Source: JBFMFR01 sp040752025
Lineage (GTDB): Bacteria > Chloroflexota > Anaerolineae > Anaerolineales > UBA4823
Length of the DNA stretch: 64,000 nucleotides
Assembly: GCA_040752025.1 (NCBI GenBank)
Contig: JBFMFR010000035.1
Span: 1-64,000 of the forward strand
Direction: 5' to 3'
Shown here: piece by piece, positions 52,188 through 59,905 of the stretch
Layout: each line of letters starts with the position of its first letter
How positions within the stretch are numbered: position 1 is the first letter of the stretch
Made by a program: the position numbers and the translations under genes
The notes under the pieces: model-generated
The model's database searches: none
The model's input: the letters and a program-made list of their open reading frames with translations, nothing else
Told to the model about the DNA's origin: nothing

Positions 52188-52294
52188 GCGCGTAAAGACC
52201 TGACAGGTTTGCATAGAACCTTATCCGGCCAGGCCTCGTGGGCTGCCAGGGGCGCTGTCCGGCTGCGGACTCGCCAAAACCTGTCAGGTCTGGG
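52188..52294. repeat. 107-bp palindromic repeat, copy A (upstream of the transposase)
   Basis: The element carries GACCTGACAGGTTT near its left end and its exact complement AAACCTGTCAGGTC near its right end, so the whole can fold into a large hairpin. Copy B (53052-53158) is the same length and aligns without gaps, about 85% identical by eye. It occupies part of the 356-base gap before the transposase gene; the rest of that gap has no gene. Confidence 0.75.
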
Positions 52295-52405
52295 TGGCGG
52301 GCGCGCCGCCAGAGACGAACTTCCATAGAACCTTGACTGGCCGCGTTCGCCGTGGTATCAATGGCTTTATCTGGTCATGATCTTGCTACAATCGAACTGA
52401 TCGAT

Positions 52406-53011
52406 ATGTCCACGCCTCTGCCTCTCCAATTCGGCAAGTATTATCACATCTACAGCCGCGGCAACAACCGCGAAAACCTGTTTGTCGAAGAGCGCAACTA
52501 TCCCTACTTCATGGCCCTGTACGCGAAATACATCGGCCTGGTTGCAGATACCTATGCGTATTGCCTGCTGCGCAACCATTTCCACTTTCTCGTTCGCATC
52601 AAAGATTTTGGAGAGCTGCGCGGGCTCAACCCTCGCCAGCGTGCCAATCCGGACGGCCTGCCCAGCCGCCAATTTTCCAATCTTTTCAACGCTTATGCCA
52701 GGGCTCTGAATAGAGCCTATGGCCGCAGTGGGGCGTTGTTCCAGCGGCCGTTCGGAAGAGTCGAGGTTGTTTCACAAGCGCACCTGCTCCAGTTGGTGGC
52801 TTATATCCACCGAAACCCGCAAAAGCATGGCTTCGTGGATGATTTTCGTGATTGGCCGTATTCATCCTACGCGGCTCTGATGGCTTCCGGCCCCACCCGC
52901 TTGATGCGCGCAGACGTGCTGGCCTGGTTGGGAGGGGAGCAAGGATTCATCGATTTTCATCAAGCGACAGTGAATGAAGGCCAAATCAGGGAACTGGCTC
53001 CTGAAGATTAG
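52406..53011 (+). CDS. REP-associated tyrosine transposase (RAYT, IS200-like Y1 family)
   Basis: The 201-residue protein matches TnpA-REP: start FGKYYHIYSRGNNRENLF, the HUH motif RNHFHFLVRI (two His for metal), QFSNLFNAYARALNRAYGRSGALFQRPF, and the catalytic-Tyr region VAYIHRNPQKHGF with WPYSSYAAL. RAYTs cut and join single-stranded REP hairpins that flank them, and the 107-bp palindromes on both sides fit that picture. ATG 52406 begins the conserved region; TACAAT at 52387-52392 may be its -10 box. The frame is intact, so it could still act. Confidence 0.85.
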   Translation: MSTPLPLQFGKYYHIYSRGNNRENLFVEERNYPYFMALYAKYIGLVADTYAYCLLRNHFHFLVRIKDFGELRGLNPRQRANPDGLPSRQFSNLFNAYARALNRAYGRSGALFQRPFGRVEVVSQAHLLQLVAYIHRNPQKHGFVDDFRDWPYSSYAALMASGPTRLMRADVLAWLGGEQGFIDFHQATVNEGQIRELAPED

Positions 53012-53051
53012 CGCCTGACCTCACCAAAACCAGGTCTGGCGCCGGGTGTGC

Positions 53052-53158
53052 GCGCATAAAGACCTGACAGGTTTGCATAGAACCTTGACCGGCCAGGGCG
53101 CGTGGGCTGGCAGGGGCGCTATCCGGGGGCGGTTTCGCCGAAACCTGTCAGGTCTGGG
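53052..53158. repeat. 107-bp palindromic repeat, copy B (downstream of the transposase)
   Basis: The same length and order as copy A, with inverted ends GACCTGACAGGTTT and AAACCTGTCAGGTC. The right end comes within two bases of the VapC stop codon. It fills most of the 149 bases between the transposase and vapC. Confidence 0.75.
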
Positions 53159-53160
53159 GG

Positions 53161-53607
53161 TTATGTCCAATCCTGCACTCGGAAGCTGTCGCCGAAGGGA
53201 TTGGCGAAGCGCACGCCTTCCAACGTCTGCCCGTCGCTGAAGTCTTCGCTGAAGATGACGGCCACCTGGTTGAGGCGGGCGGCGGCCCAGATTTGGGCGT
53301 CGTAATAGGCCAGGCCATAGTCGCGCGCGCCGCGGGCGGCTTCGAGCACGATCAGGGCGGTCAGGTCGAAGACCGGCCACAGGCGCGTGAACAGGCTGAC
53401 CTGCTCCAGCGCTTCGGCGCGGCTGAGAGACGGGTCGAGCTTGCGGGTGGCAACGCTTAAGAATTCGGCCAGGCTTTGTACGCTGAGCCGCCCGCTGCGG
53501 GTCAGGTGCAGGTGCTCCAGCACCTGGCGCGCCCGCGCCGCTTTGTGGGGCGATTGCGTATCGTACAGGTAGGTCAGCAGGTTGGTGTCGATTAGGATGG
53601 GAGGCAT
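53161..53607 (-). CDS. vapC: PIN-domain toxin (VapC-like)
   Basis: The 148-residue protein has the PIN nuclease fold: start PPILIDTNLLTYLYD (Asp7), SVQSLAEFLSVATRK with a Glu, and DYGLAYYDAQIWAAA with an Asp pair, followed by FSEDFSDGQTLEGV, the PIN C-terminal acidic region. VapC toxins cut tRNA or other RNA when free of their antitoxin. It is read from ATG 53607, four bases after the antitoxin stop, as one operon with VapB. Its stop abuts repeat copy B, so the module sits between two repeats of the RAYT family. Confidence 0.85.
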   Translation of the reverse strand: MPPILIDTNLLTYLYDTQSPHKAARARQVLEHLHLTRSGRLSVQSLAEFLSVATRKLDPSLSRAEALEQVSLFTRLWPVFDLTALIVLEAARGARDYGLAYYDAQIWAAARLNQVAVIFSEDFSDGQTLEGVRFANPFGDSFRVQDWT

Positions 53608-53611
53608 GGGG

Positions 53612-53911
53612 TCAGTCGTTTTCCTGGTCGCGCAGCCAGCGGCCCTGGCGTTCTTGATAGATTTCGGCACGGTTCCAGCGATAAGGCTGGCTGGCCGGCG
53701 CGCTTGCCTGGCGCTCTTCTAGGAAAGCGATCAACTCCTGCCAGGCGGAATGCCCGGCAGGGGGCTGGCCGGGCGCTCCGGCGATCTCGCGCTCGATTGC
53801 CTGGCGGATGATCTCGGCTTCGCTCAAGCCGCGCGCCTGGGAGAGGCGCTTGAGCAGCGCCTCCTGGCGCTTTTGGATGTAGATTTGCTTGCGAACCATG
53901 TTGGTGGCCAT
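53612..53911 (-). CDS. vapB: VapB-like antitoxin, ribbon-helix-helix
   Basis: The 99-residue protein begins with a ribbon-helix-helix DNA-binding segment (NMVRKQIYIQKRQEALLKRL, then GLSEAEIIRQAIEREI). A loose Pro/Ala linker and a C-terminal stretch with WNRAEIYQERQGRWLRDQE probably wraps the toxin. Such antitoxins bind and inhibit VapC and repress their own operon. GGAGG precedes the chosen ATG 53911; a GTG 45 bases earlier is not favoured. The promoter region overlaps the rearranged repeat C. Confidence 0.82.
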   Translation of the reverse strand: MATNMVRKQIYIQKRQEALLKRLSQARGLSEAEIIRQAIEREIAGAPGQPPAGHSAWQELIAFLEERQASAPASQPYRWNRAEIYQERQGRWLRDQEND

Positions 53912-53971
53912 TGGCTGCCTCCGTTGGATAGGGGAATTATACATCACTTTATACACATCAAGGGGGATATA

Positions 53972-54049
53972 TCGCGTAAAAGGCCCCCGGGGTTTTCAGA
54001 AACTCCGGGGGCCTGGGGATGATCTCGTCGAAACCGGTCAGGCCTGGGG
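53972..54049. repeat. Rearranged repeat, copy C with hairpin insert
   Basis: The left few bases (CGCGTAAA) and the right part (CGAAACCGGTCAGGCCTGGGG) match the ends of copies A and B, while the middle is replaced by a 15-bp hairpin (53981-54014; AGGCCCCCGGGGTTT with its partner, one G-T pair, loop TCAG). It covers the last codons and stop of the PhzF gene. Confidence 0.55.
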
Positions 54050-54931
54050 CTGTTCTCCCCACCAGCCCTCGGCGACGGGTTGGACGCGCCCACCAACCTG
54101 GATGCTGTAATCTTGCCCCTGGCGGCTGGCGCGCAGGTACAGGGCGGAGGGGCGGCCGATCTGGTAGCCCTGTCCGGCGATGATATCGATGGAGTCGCTG
54201 CCAAAATAGCCGTGCCGCACCAGGTAGGCTGCCAGGCAGCCGTTACCGCTGCCGGTTGCAGGATCTTCGGCGATTCCCAGAGCCAACGGGAAGACGCGCA
54301 CACCCAGGGCCTGGTTGGGTGTATAGCCCTGCGGGCAGAAGGCCAGGATGACCTTGGCCCAGGCCTGGCTGGTGTATTGGAAATACTTCGGCGGGTCGAG
54401 CGCCAGGCGTTGGAGGGCCTGCCTGGAGGTGAGCGGCACGATCACGTGTGGCAGCCCGGTCGAGACCTCTTCGATGGGCCAGCGCGAGTCGATGTCGGCT
54501 GGCTCCAGGTTCAGCACATCCAGCAGGGCAGCCGGGTTGATCACCTGGCCGAAGGTGGGCGCCACCTGACGCATCCATAAAAGTTCCTGGCCAGAGGCAT
54601 CCGCCTGGCGGAAGACAGGCACCTGGCCGACTTTCAGGTTCAGTACGATTTCCTCGCTCGCCCCGGCTTGCAGGTGCTGGGCGATGATATAGGCCGTTCC
54701 CAGGGTGGGATGTCCGGCGAAATCGACCTCCGCCCCAGGGGTGAAGATGCGCACATCGTAGCCGCCGTCCCTGGGCGTGTCCGAGAGGATGAAGGTGGTT
54801 TCAGAGAAGTTGATCTCGCGGGCGATTTGCTGCATTTCTGCGGCGGGCAGGTGGCCGGCGTTCAGGAAGGTGGCCAACTGGTTGCCAGAGTAGCGCGACT
54901 CGGCGAAGACATCGGTGATGAAGAATTTCAT
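54038..54931 (-). CDS. PhzF-family isomerase-like protein
   Basis: The 297-residue protein has the PhzF/diaminopimelate-epimerase-like double barrel: KFFITDVFAESRYSGNQLATF at the N-terminus, the catalytic Glu in INFSETTFIL, and VDFAGHPTLGTAYIIAQ as the family's conserved loop. Later comes FPLALGIAEDPATGSGNGCLAAYLV. PhzF acts in phenazine synthesis, but most homologues are of unknown substrate. ATG 54931 (GGGGGGT upstream) overlaps the stop of DinB by one base, so they are coupled. The last residues extend into repeat C. Confidence 0.85.
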   Translation of the reverse strand: MKFFITDVFAESRYSGNQLATFLNAGHLPAAEMQQIAREINFSETTFILSDTPRDGGYDVRIFTPGAEVDFAGHPTLGTAYIIAQHLQAGASEEIVLNLKVGQVPVFRQADASGQELLWMRQVAPTFGQVINPAALLDVLNLEPADIDSRWPIEEVSTGLPHVIVPLTSRQALQRLALDPPKYFQYTSQAWAKVILAFCPQGYTPNQALGVRVFPLALGIAEDPATGSGNGCLAAYLVRHGYFGSDSIDIIAGQGYQIGRPSALYLRASRQGQDYSIQVGGRVQPVAEGWWGEQPQA

Positions 54932-55455
54932 CAGGATACCCCCCACAACTCTTTCAATTCAACGATCCTTTCCAGGTGGTGACGGTCATGCTCGGCATGG
55001 AAGTGGAGCATGTCGCACAGGCGCATCAGGCTGTCCAGGCGCGGATGCAGGGCTACCTGGGCGAAGTCCGCCGGTGCGAGCGCCTCCAGGCGGGCGATGT
55101 AAACACCTCGCTGCTGGCGGAAAGCGGCCAGGATCTGCGCCAGATCCTGGGTGTTGTAGTGGGCTTTGTCGGTGCGGTTATCAGCGAAATCGGCCGGGCG
55201 CAGGATTTCTGCGTGGTGGGCGTAATCGTCTAGCCTTCCCAGGAACAGCTCTTCAACGCTCAGGAAGTGCCCGGCGTTCTCCTGGATCGACCAGGCCTCG
55301 CCGTCGCGGCGGATGAGTGTTTCGGCGGGCAGGCCGCTGACCAGGGCGGTGAGCGTATCGGGGGTTTGTTTGAGGTATTGGATGAACCCCGGGTAGCGGG
55401 AGACCGGAAAATCGAAGGTGAAGCGTTTTTCGAGCCAGTTTTCTTGGCGGGTCAT
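54931..55455 (-). CDS. DinB-family protein
   Basis: The 174-residue protein matches the DinB/YfiT four-helix bundle with a His-metal site: ENAGHFLSVEELFLGRL (first His) and a second pair in LHFHAEHDRHHLERI near the C-terminus. DinB-like proteins are metal-dependent and include bacillithiol/mycothiol transferases; no substrate is evident. GGAGG precedes the ATG. It is the first gene of a two-gene unit with PhzF. Confidence 0.85.
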   Translation of the reverse strand: MTRQENWLEKRFTFDFPVSRYPGFIQYLKQTPDTLTALVSGLPAETLIRRDGEAWSIQENAGHFLSVEELFLGRLDDYAHHAEILRPADFADNRTDKAHYNTQDLAQILAAFRQQRGVYIARLEALAPADFAQVALHPRLDSLMRLCDMLHFHAEHDRHHLERIVELKELWGVS

Positions 55456-55637
55456 GAGGCACCTCCTTTGGACTGTGTGCTTGCGTGATGCAATTCTACT
55501 CCTTTGTGGGCGCAGGTCAAGCTCCGGGCGATTTATCCACTGAAAAGGCGCAGGTTCCGAGGCGAAGCGCCCGTTTGGGTGTTTTCAACTGCGGAAAGCG
55601 AGCATTTCACCGAAAAACAGAGATAAGGAGGAGCGGC

Positions 55638-56102
55638 ATGGCAAATACATTTTCCCCGCGCGGGCGCTATTTCGAGGAATTCGAGATTGGGGATGTGGCG
55701 ACGAGCGCCGGGCGCACGATCACCGAGACGGATGTGGTCAGTTTCGCCGGGCTGTCGGGCGATTATACGCAGATCCACACGGATGTGGAGTTTTGCCGGG
55801 AGGGCATGTTTGGGCAGCGCGTGGCCCACGGGCTGCTGATCTTAGGGATCGCCAGCGGCCTGCTGGCGCGCCTGGGTTTCATTGAAGGCACGGCCCTGGC
55901 CTTCCGCGAACTGACCTGGAAGTTCAGCCTGCCGGTCTTCATCGGCGATACGCTGCATGCACAGGCCACGGTGACTGGCCTGAAGCCTGTCCGGCGGCTG
56001 GGGGGCGGGATGGTGACCTTCGAGGTGCAGGTGATCAACCAGGCCGGCAAGCTGACGCAGGGCGGCGCGTGGGTGGTGTTGATCGCCAACCGGCCTGAGT
56101 GA
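55638..56102 (+). CDS. MaoC-like hydratase
   Basis: The 154-residue hot-dog-fold protein has the MaoC/R-specific enoyl-CoA hydratase residues: FEIGDVATSAGRTITETDVVSFAGLSGDYTQIHTD (catalytic Asp and His) and QRVAHGLLILGIASG. It should hydrate enoyl-CoA or a related acid thioester. AAGGAGG lies eight bases before ATG 55638. It stands alone between the divergent DinB gene and the tRNA. Confidence 0.85.
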   Translation: MANTFSPRGRYFEEFEIGDVATSAGRTITETDVVSFAGLSGDYTQIHTDVEFCREGMFGQRVAHGLLILGIASGLLARLGFIEGTALAFRELTWKFSLPVFIGDTLHAQATVTGLKPVRRLGGGMVTFEVQVINQAGKLTQGGAWVVLIANRPE

Positions 56103-56103
56103 T

Positions 56104-56135
56104 AAAAAAACGGCCTCCAGTGAGAACTGGAGGCC
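56104..56135 (-). terminator. Rho-independent terminator of tRNA-Val
   Basis: On the minus strand GGCCTCCAGT pairs with ACTGGAGGCC around a four-base loop, followed by CGTTTTTTT. It lies 12 bases beyond the tRNA 3' end. On the plus strand it lies just after the MaoC gene, so it may serve both directions. Confidence 0.8.
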
Positions 56136-56147
56136 AGGATAAAGGTG

Positions 56148-56222
56148 TGGGCGCGAGAGGGCTCGAACCTCCGAACCTCACGGATGTGAACCGTGCGCTC
56201 TGACCAACTGAGCTACGCGCCC
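56148..56222 (-). tRNA. tRNA-Val (CAC)
   Basis: The minus strand gives a complete cloverleaf: acceptor GGGCGCG/CGCGCCC, D arm GCTC-AGTTGGTCA-GAGC, anticodon stem CACGG/CCGTG with loop TTCACAT (anticodon CAC, codon GTG), six-base variable region, T arm GGAGG/CCTCT with loop TTCGAGC, discriminator A. The CCA end is not encoded. A terminator with a T-run lies just downstream. Confidence 0.92.
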
Positions 56223-56318
56223 GTCAACCTTGCGGGCTAGATTTTATCATAAAGTCAAGGATGCGGCAAGAAAAAAGCAGAAAATGATAAAATAGCTCCC
56301 AAGGAGCGCCAGGGCATC

Positions 56319-57629
56319 ATGAACGACATCCACGAACTGATTGGCCAGGGAATTATTGCAGCCCGCAAGGGCAAACGCCAGCAAGCCATACGACTTTTGA
56401 CCGAAGCATTGTGCATACAGCCGCGCAACCCGCGGGTGTGGCTGTGGCTGGCGGCGGTGATGGAGGATGACGAGAAGCGGCGCTACTGCCTGGAGCAGGT
56501 GCAGCGCCTGGATCCGCAGGCGCAGGCGGCCAGGGTGCTGCTGGAGCGAATCGATGGGGCTCAAGCTGAAGCCAGGCCGGCCCAGGTGCAGGCTTTCACC
56601 TGCTCGCAGTGCGGAGGCCGGCTACGTTATGACCCGGATCTGGGCAGCCTGGCCTGTGAGCACTGTGGAACCAGCGAGCAAGTATATGCACCTGATGCAG
56701 CCGATGCGGAACAGGATCTGCAGGCGGCGCTGCGCAGCGATACGGCGGACGAGTGGGCGGTGTTCCCAAACCAGATCACCTGCGAACAGTGTGGCGCAGT
56801 GACGCTGTTGGAAGCCGATCAGATTGCCAATTACTGCCCGTTCTGTGCGTCGGCGCAAGTGGTTTTACAACCGGCTACGCCAGGTTTGATCGAGCCGCAC
56901 GCCATCATCCCATTTGCCTTCGATGAGAAGCAGGCGCGTGACAAGATGCGCAGGTGGCTGGGAGCAGGTTTGTTCTTGCCGGATGACCTGCTCAAACTGG
57001 CGCGGCCGAAACGGCTGACGCCGATTTACCTGCCGTTCTGGACTTTCGACGGCAGGGTGCGCGTGCCTTGCCTGGTAAGCAACCCGCGCATGCGCATCCC
57101 CAGGGTGGAAGCCAGGGTGACAACGGCCTGGGATGAGATGGCGATGCCGGATGTTTACGAACGCGATTTTGATGACCTGCTGATTTACGCGGCGCAAGCG
57201 CTTTCAGCGGAGGCGCTGCGCGACGTGCAGCCTTTTGAGACCGCGCAGGCGCGGGCCTACCAGCCGCAGTTCCTGGCAGGTTGGGAAGCGCAGGCCTACC
57301 AGATTTCGCTGGTGGACGCGTCCCTGGAGGCGCATAAGCGCATGTACGACCAGGCGGTCCTGGAGGCCGAGCTTGAAATGCTGATCCCGAACCGGCTGGC
57401 GTTGGGCTATGGGGATGTGCTGGTGCAGCAGAACAGTTATAAGCTGGCTTTGCTGCCGGTGTGGGTGGCGGCTTATAGCTACCGGGGACAGCTTTACTAG
57501 GTACTGATCAACGGACAGACCGGCAAAGTGGCCGGGCAAAAGCCGTTGGACCGGGTAAAAGTGGGGTTGTTCCTGGGCAGCCTGGCGGACCTGGCGGTGT
57601 TAACCTGGCTGTTATTTCAAGTGTTCTGA
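56319..57629 (+). pseudogene. Zinc-ribbon protein with TPR-like N-terminus, split near the end by TAG
   Basis: The frame from ATG 56319 encodes a helical N-terminal TPR-like region, zinc ribbons CSQCGGRLRYDPDLGSLACEHCG (about 89-111) and CEQC...CPFC, and a large alpha/beta part. TAG at 57498-57500 follows SYRGQLY. In the same frame the sequence continues VLINGQTGKVAGQKPLD and a hydrophobic tail to TGA at 57627-57629. The continuation matches the conserved ending of this protein group (YxVLVNGQTGKV plus membrane helix), so the TAG is internal, most likely replacing Gln or Arg. A cut product would lose only ~42 residues and the membrane anchor, so partial function is possible. The group's role is unknown to me. 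Confidence 0.72.
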
Positions 57630-57669
57630 TCGTTCGTTATAGCACAGTCAGGCGCCTTTCGCGGCAAGC

Positions 57670-58581
57670 TCATTGCAGCAGCAGATATTGGGTGAGGAAG
57701 TCAAGCACTTTCTCCCGGTAGGTATCTGGCTGGGCGTGGAGGGCATCGATGTGGCCAGGTTCAGGGCGGGCCCAGTGCTGCTTTGGGGGGCGGGCAGCGT
57801 CGAAGTAGATGGTCGTCAGGGGATTTTCATCGCCAGCGGAGATGAGCAGCAGAGGGGTGGGTGAGATTTCGTAAACCAGCAAATCTAGAGCCGGGGCCGG
57901 TTTCACTCCGCTGAGGATCTCGCCAGCGCGAAAGAAGGCCCACTGGCCCGGGACGAGCATTTGCCAGGGAATTGCCCCGGCGGGCTCGGGAGCCAACATC
58001 CATTCATCGAAAGAGCGGCTGCCAGCACCTTCGGCAACGACAGCGCGCAGGCGGTGGTCTTCGGCGGCGGCTTGCAGGATGATCTCGGCGCCGATGGATA
58101 GGCCCAGTGCGCCGATGCGCTGGGGGTCAACGTCTGGGCGACTTTGCAGGTAATCCAGGGCGGCGAAGATATCCTGGTCGGCATTCCAGCCAAAAGCGAA
58201 GCTGCTCCCCCGGCTCTCGCCGTGGGCGCGCAGGTCCAGCATCAGCACACCGAACCCATTACGAGCCAGCAGGTCGGCGTGGTAGAGCACGCCGGTGCGG
58301 TTGCCGTTGTAGGCATGTACGGCGATAATCGCCGCGCCGTTTTGGGAGGGCACGTACCAGCCGTGCAGTTCCAGGCTATCGGCGGTGGTCAAGACAATGT
58401 TTTCATATTGCATCCCCAGGTCAGCGGGCGAGACCTGCCCGATGGGGAAACGCGTGGGGTGCAAGGCGCGATTGGCTGAATAGACTGGGGCGATAATATA
58501 AAAGGCAAAGGCCAGTGCCACCAGGAAGGCGACCAACAGGTTGAGCAGATAACGAGGGGTGAGTTTTTTGCGCAAGGTCAT
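57670..58581 (-). CDS. Membrane-anchored alpha/beta hydrolase
   Basis: A ~303-residue hydrolase: an N-terminal helix (YLLNLLVAFLVALAFAFYIIAP) followed by an alpha/beta fold with LGWYVPSQNGAAIIAVHAYNGNRTG, LDLRAHGESRGSS and nucleophile Ser in ALGLSIGAEI. An acid residue in ISAGDENPLTT and the His in RPEPGHIDALHA complete the expected triad. Similar proteins are annotated as lysophospholipase/esterase-like hydrolases of the BAAT/DUF-type; the substrate is unknown. The start is uncertain: ATG 58581 (GGAGG directly adjacent) or TTG 58605. It is the last gene of a leftward group. Confidence 0.77.
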   Translation of the reverse strand: MTLRKKLTPRYLLNLLVAFLVALAFAFYIIAPVYSANRALHPTRFPIGQVSPADLGMQYENIVLTTADSLELHGWYVPSQNGAAIIAVHAYNGNRTGVLYHADLLARNGFGVLMLDLRAHGESRGSSFAFGWNADQDIFAALDYLQSRPDVDPQRIGALGLSIGAEIILQAAAEDHRLRAVVAEGAGSRSFDEWMLAPEPAGAIPWQMLVPGQWAFFRAGEILSGVKPAPALDLLVYEISPTPLLLISAGDENPLTTIYFDAARPPKQHWARPEPGHIDALHAQPDTYREKVLDFLTQYLLLQ

Positions 58582-58744
58582 CCTCCAAATACAGGCCTGT
58601 AGCAATCCCCAGGGCCAGCAGCGAGCGGCGCATCACGATGTGGATATCTTTCCAGAAAGGTTTCCGGGAAATTTGCAGGCGTTGGGGCGCACCGCTTTCT
58701 AGAGCGTAGGTTTGGATGGCCAAGTGCGCTGCCTTTCGTGATGC

Positions 58745-59887
58745 TTACGCTTGTAGTAGGTGCGCAGCGTAGCCCATGAACCAGATCAGGCCGCTGCGTC
58801 GGTCGACGATGGCCAGGAAAAATGGCCGGTCGACGTGCATAGAAAAATGTTTGACGTGCATGGCGCCGCGCAGCGTGAGAACGGCCGTGGCCGCGGCAGC
58901 CTCAGCGCCAGCTTCATCGACTTGGATGAAGGTCTTGTGGATGATTTTGCTGATCTGCAAGTCGCCTGCACCCATGCCGCTGAAATCGGCGCCGATGGCG
59001 AAGGCTGGCGCCATGCCAATCTGCGCCAGGAAATGCTTCAGTTCGGCGCCGTATTCGATTTTGAAGCGCGGCAGGCGCAGCATGCCCTGGGCCTGGTCGT
59101 AGGCATACAGCCAGCGATCCCATTGGCGCACATTCAGCATCTGCCGGAAGGCTTCGAGAGAGATATCGGGCCTGGGCAGCAGGATATCCATGCAAAGATG
59201 CCCGTTTCCATAGGGGAGGCGGACGGCTTGCAAATCTTTATCTTCGAAATATTCGAAGCTGCCGGTTTGTGTCATGAACGGCAAGCTGGCCTGGCTGCCA
59301 TCCAGGTTGGTGAACTGGCCGGGCTGCGTCTTTTTGGGATCGAAGGGCGACTGCCACAGGCCTTTGAAATACAGAGCATTGATCAAAATGACGATGGACT
59401 GGCTGACGGAGGAGGCGTCCACGATTTCGGGAATCTTATGACGGGTCTGCTCGGACACCCAGGTGTTGATCTCCTCGGCGGCTTGTGGTTTGGAGAAGTC
59501 CAGATTGGTGATGTATCCGGCGAAAGCAGCTTGCATGCGCTCGAGGTAGTCCGGAGCAAGCTGGATGCCCAGTCTGGCCCAGATGGAGTTGGCAATAGCT
59601 AACTCAACCTGGGGATCGTCGTGCCCCTGGTTTTGAACCAGGGCGGCGATAGCGGCGTTGAGGTCATCCTGGCTGAGGTCGCTCCAGCCGAACGTACCAG
59701 CGATGGCCTCACGAGCGCCGCCCAGGGTGCCATTGTAGAGCATGGCCAGGGCCAGGGAGATGCTGAGGGGGGAGATGAAAACGTTCGGGTTTTCAGATTT
59801 TTGGGCCGCCAGGGCGGGCAGCAGGCGAAAGCCGAACTGGTTGTTGGCTTTGGCGATCCTGGTTTGCAGGGCAAATTCGTTTGGCAT
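58745..59887 (-). CDS. Serpin (serine protease inhibitor)
   Basis: The 380-residue protein has the serpin fold signatures NVFISPLSISLALAMLYNGTLGGARE and, near the end, the reactive loop hinge EAGAEAAAATAV (about 325-336) followed by LTLRGAM and the final VDRPFFLAIVDRRSG. The hinge fits inhibitory serpins (small residues at P12-P9, Thr at P8). Counting from it places P1 at Gly341 or, with a one-residue shift, Arg340, which would make it a trypsin-type inhibitor. No signal peptide is seen, so it is cytosolic or released otherwise. GGAG precedes the ATG. Bacterial serpins are rare and mostly known from Chloroflexota, Bacteroidota and thermophiles. Confidence 0.9.
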   Translation of the reverse strand: MPNEFALQTRIAKANNQFGFRLLPALAAQKSENPNVFISPLSISLALAMLYNGTLGGAREAIAGTFGWSDLSQDDLNAAIAALVQNQGHDDPQVELAIANSIWARLGIQLAPDYLERMQAAFAGYITNLDFSKPQAAEEINTWVSEQTRHKIPEIVDASSVSQSIVILINALYFKGLWQSPFDPKKTQPGQFTNLDGSQASLPFMTQTGSFEYFEDKDLQAVRLPYGNGHLCMDILLPRPDISLEAFRQMLNVRQWDRWLYAYDQAQGMLRLPRFKIEYGAELKHFLAQIGMAPAFAIGADFSGMGAGDLQISKIIHKTFIQVDEAGAEAAAATAVLTLRGAMHVKHFSMHVDRPFFLAIVDRRSGLIWFMGYAAHLLQA

Positions 59888-59905
59888 AGGAATCTCCGGT
59901 GATCT

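Noticed and set aside
58421..58723. Minus-strand frame beginning MAIQTYALESGAP before the hydrolase
   Set aside because: It runs out of frame through the hydrolase gene, and its tail is low-complexity shadow sequence; the first ~30 residues might be a remnant, but there is no ribosome site or domain to support it.
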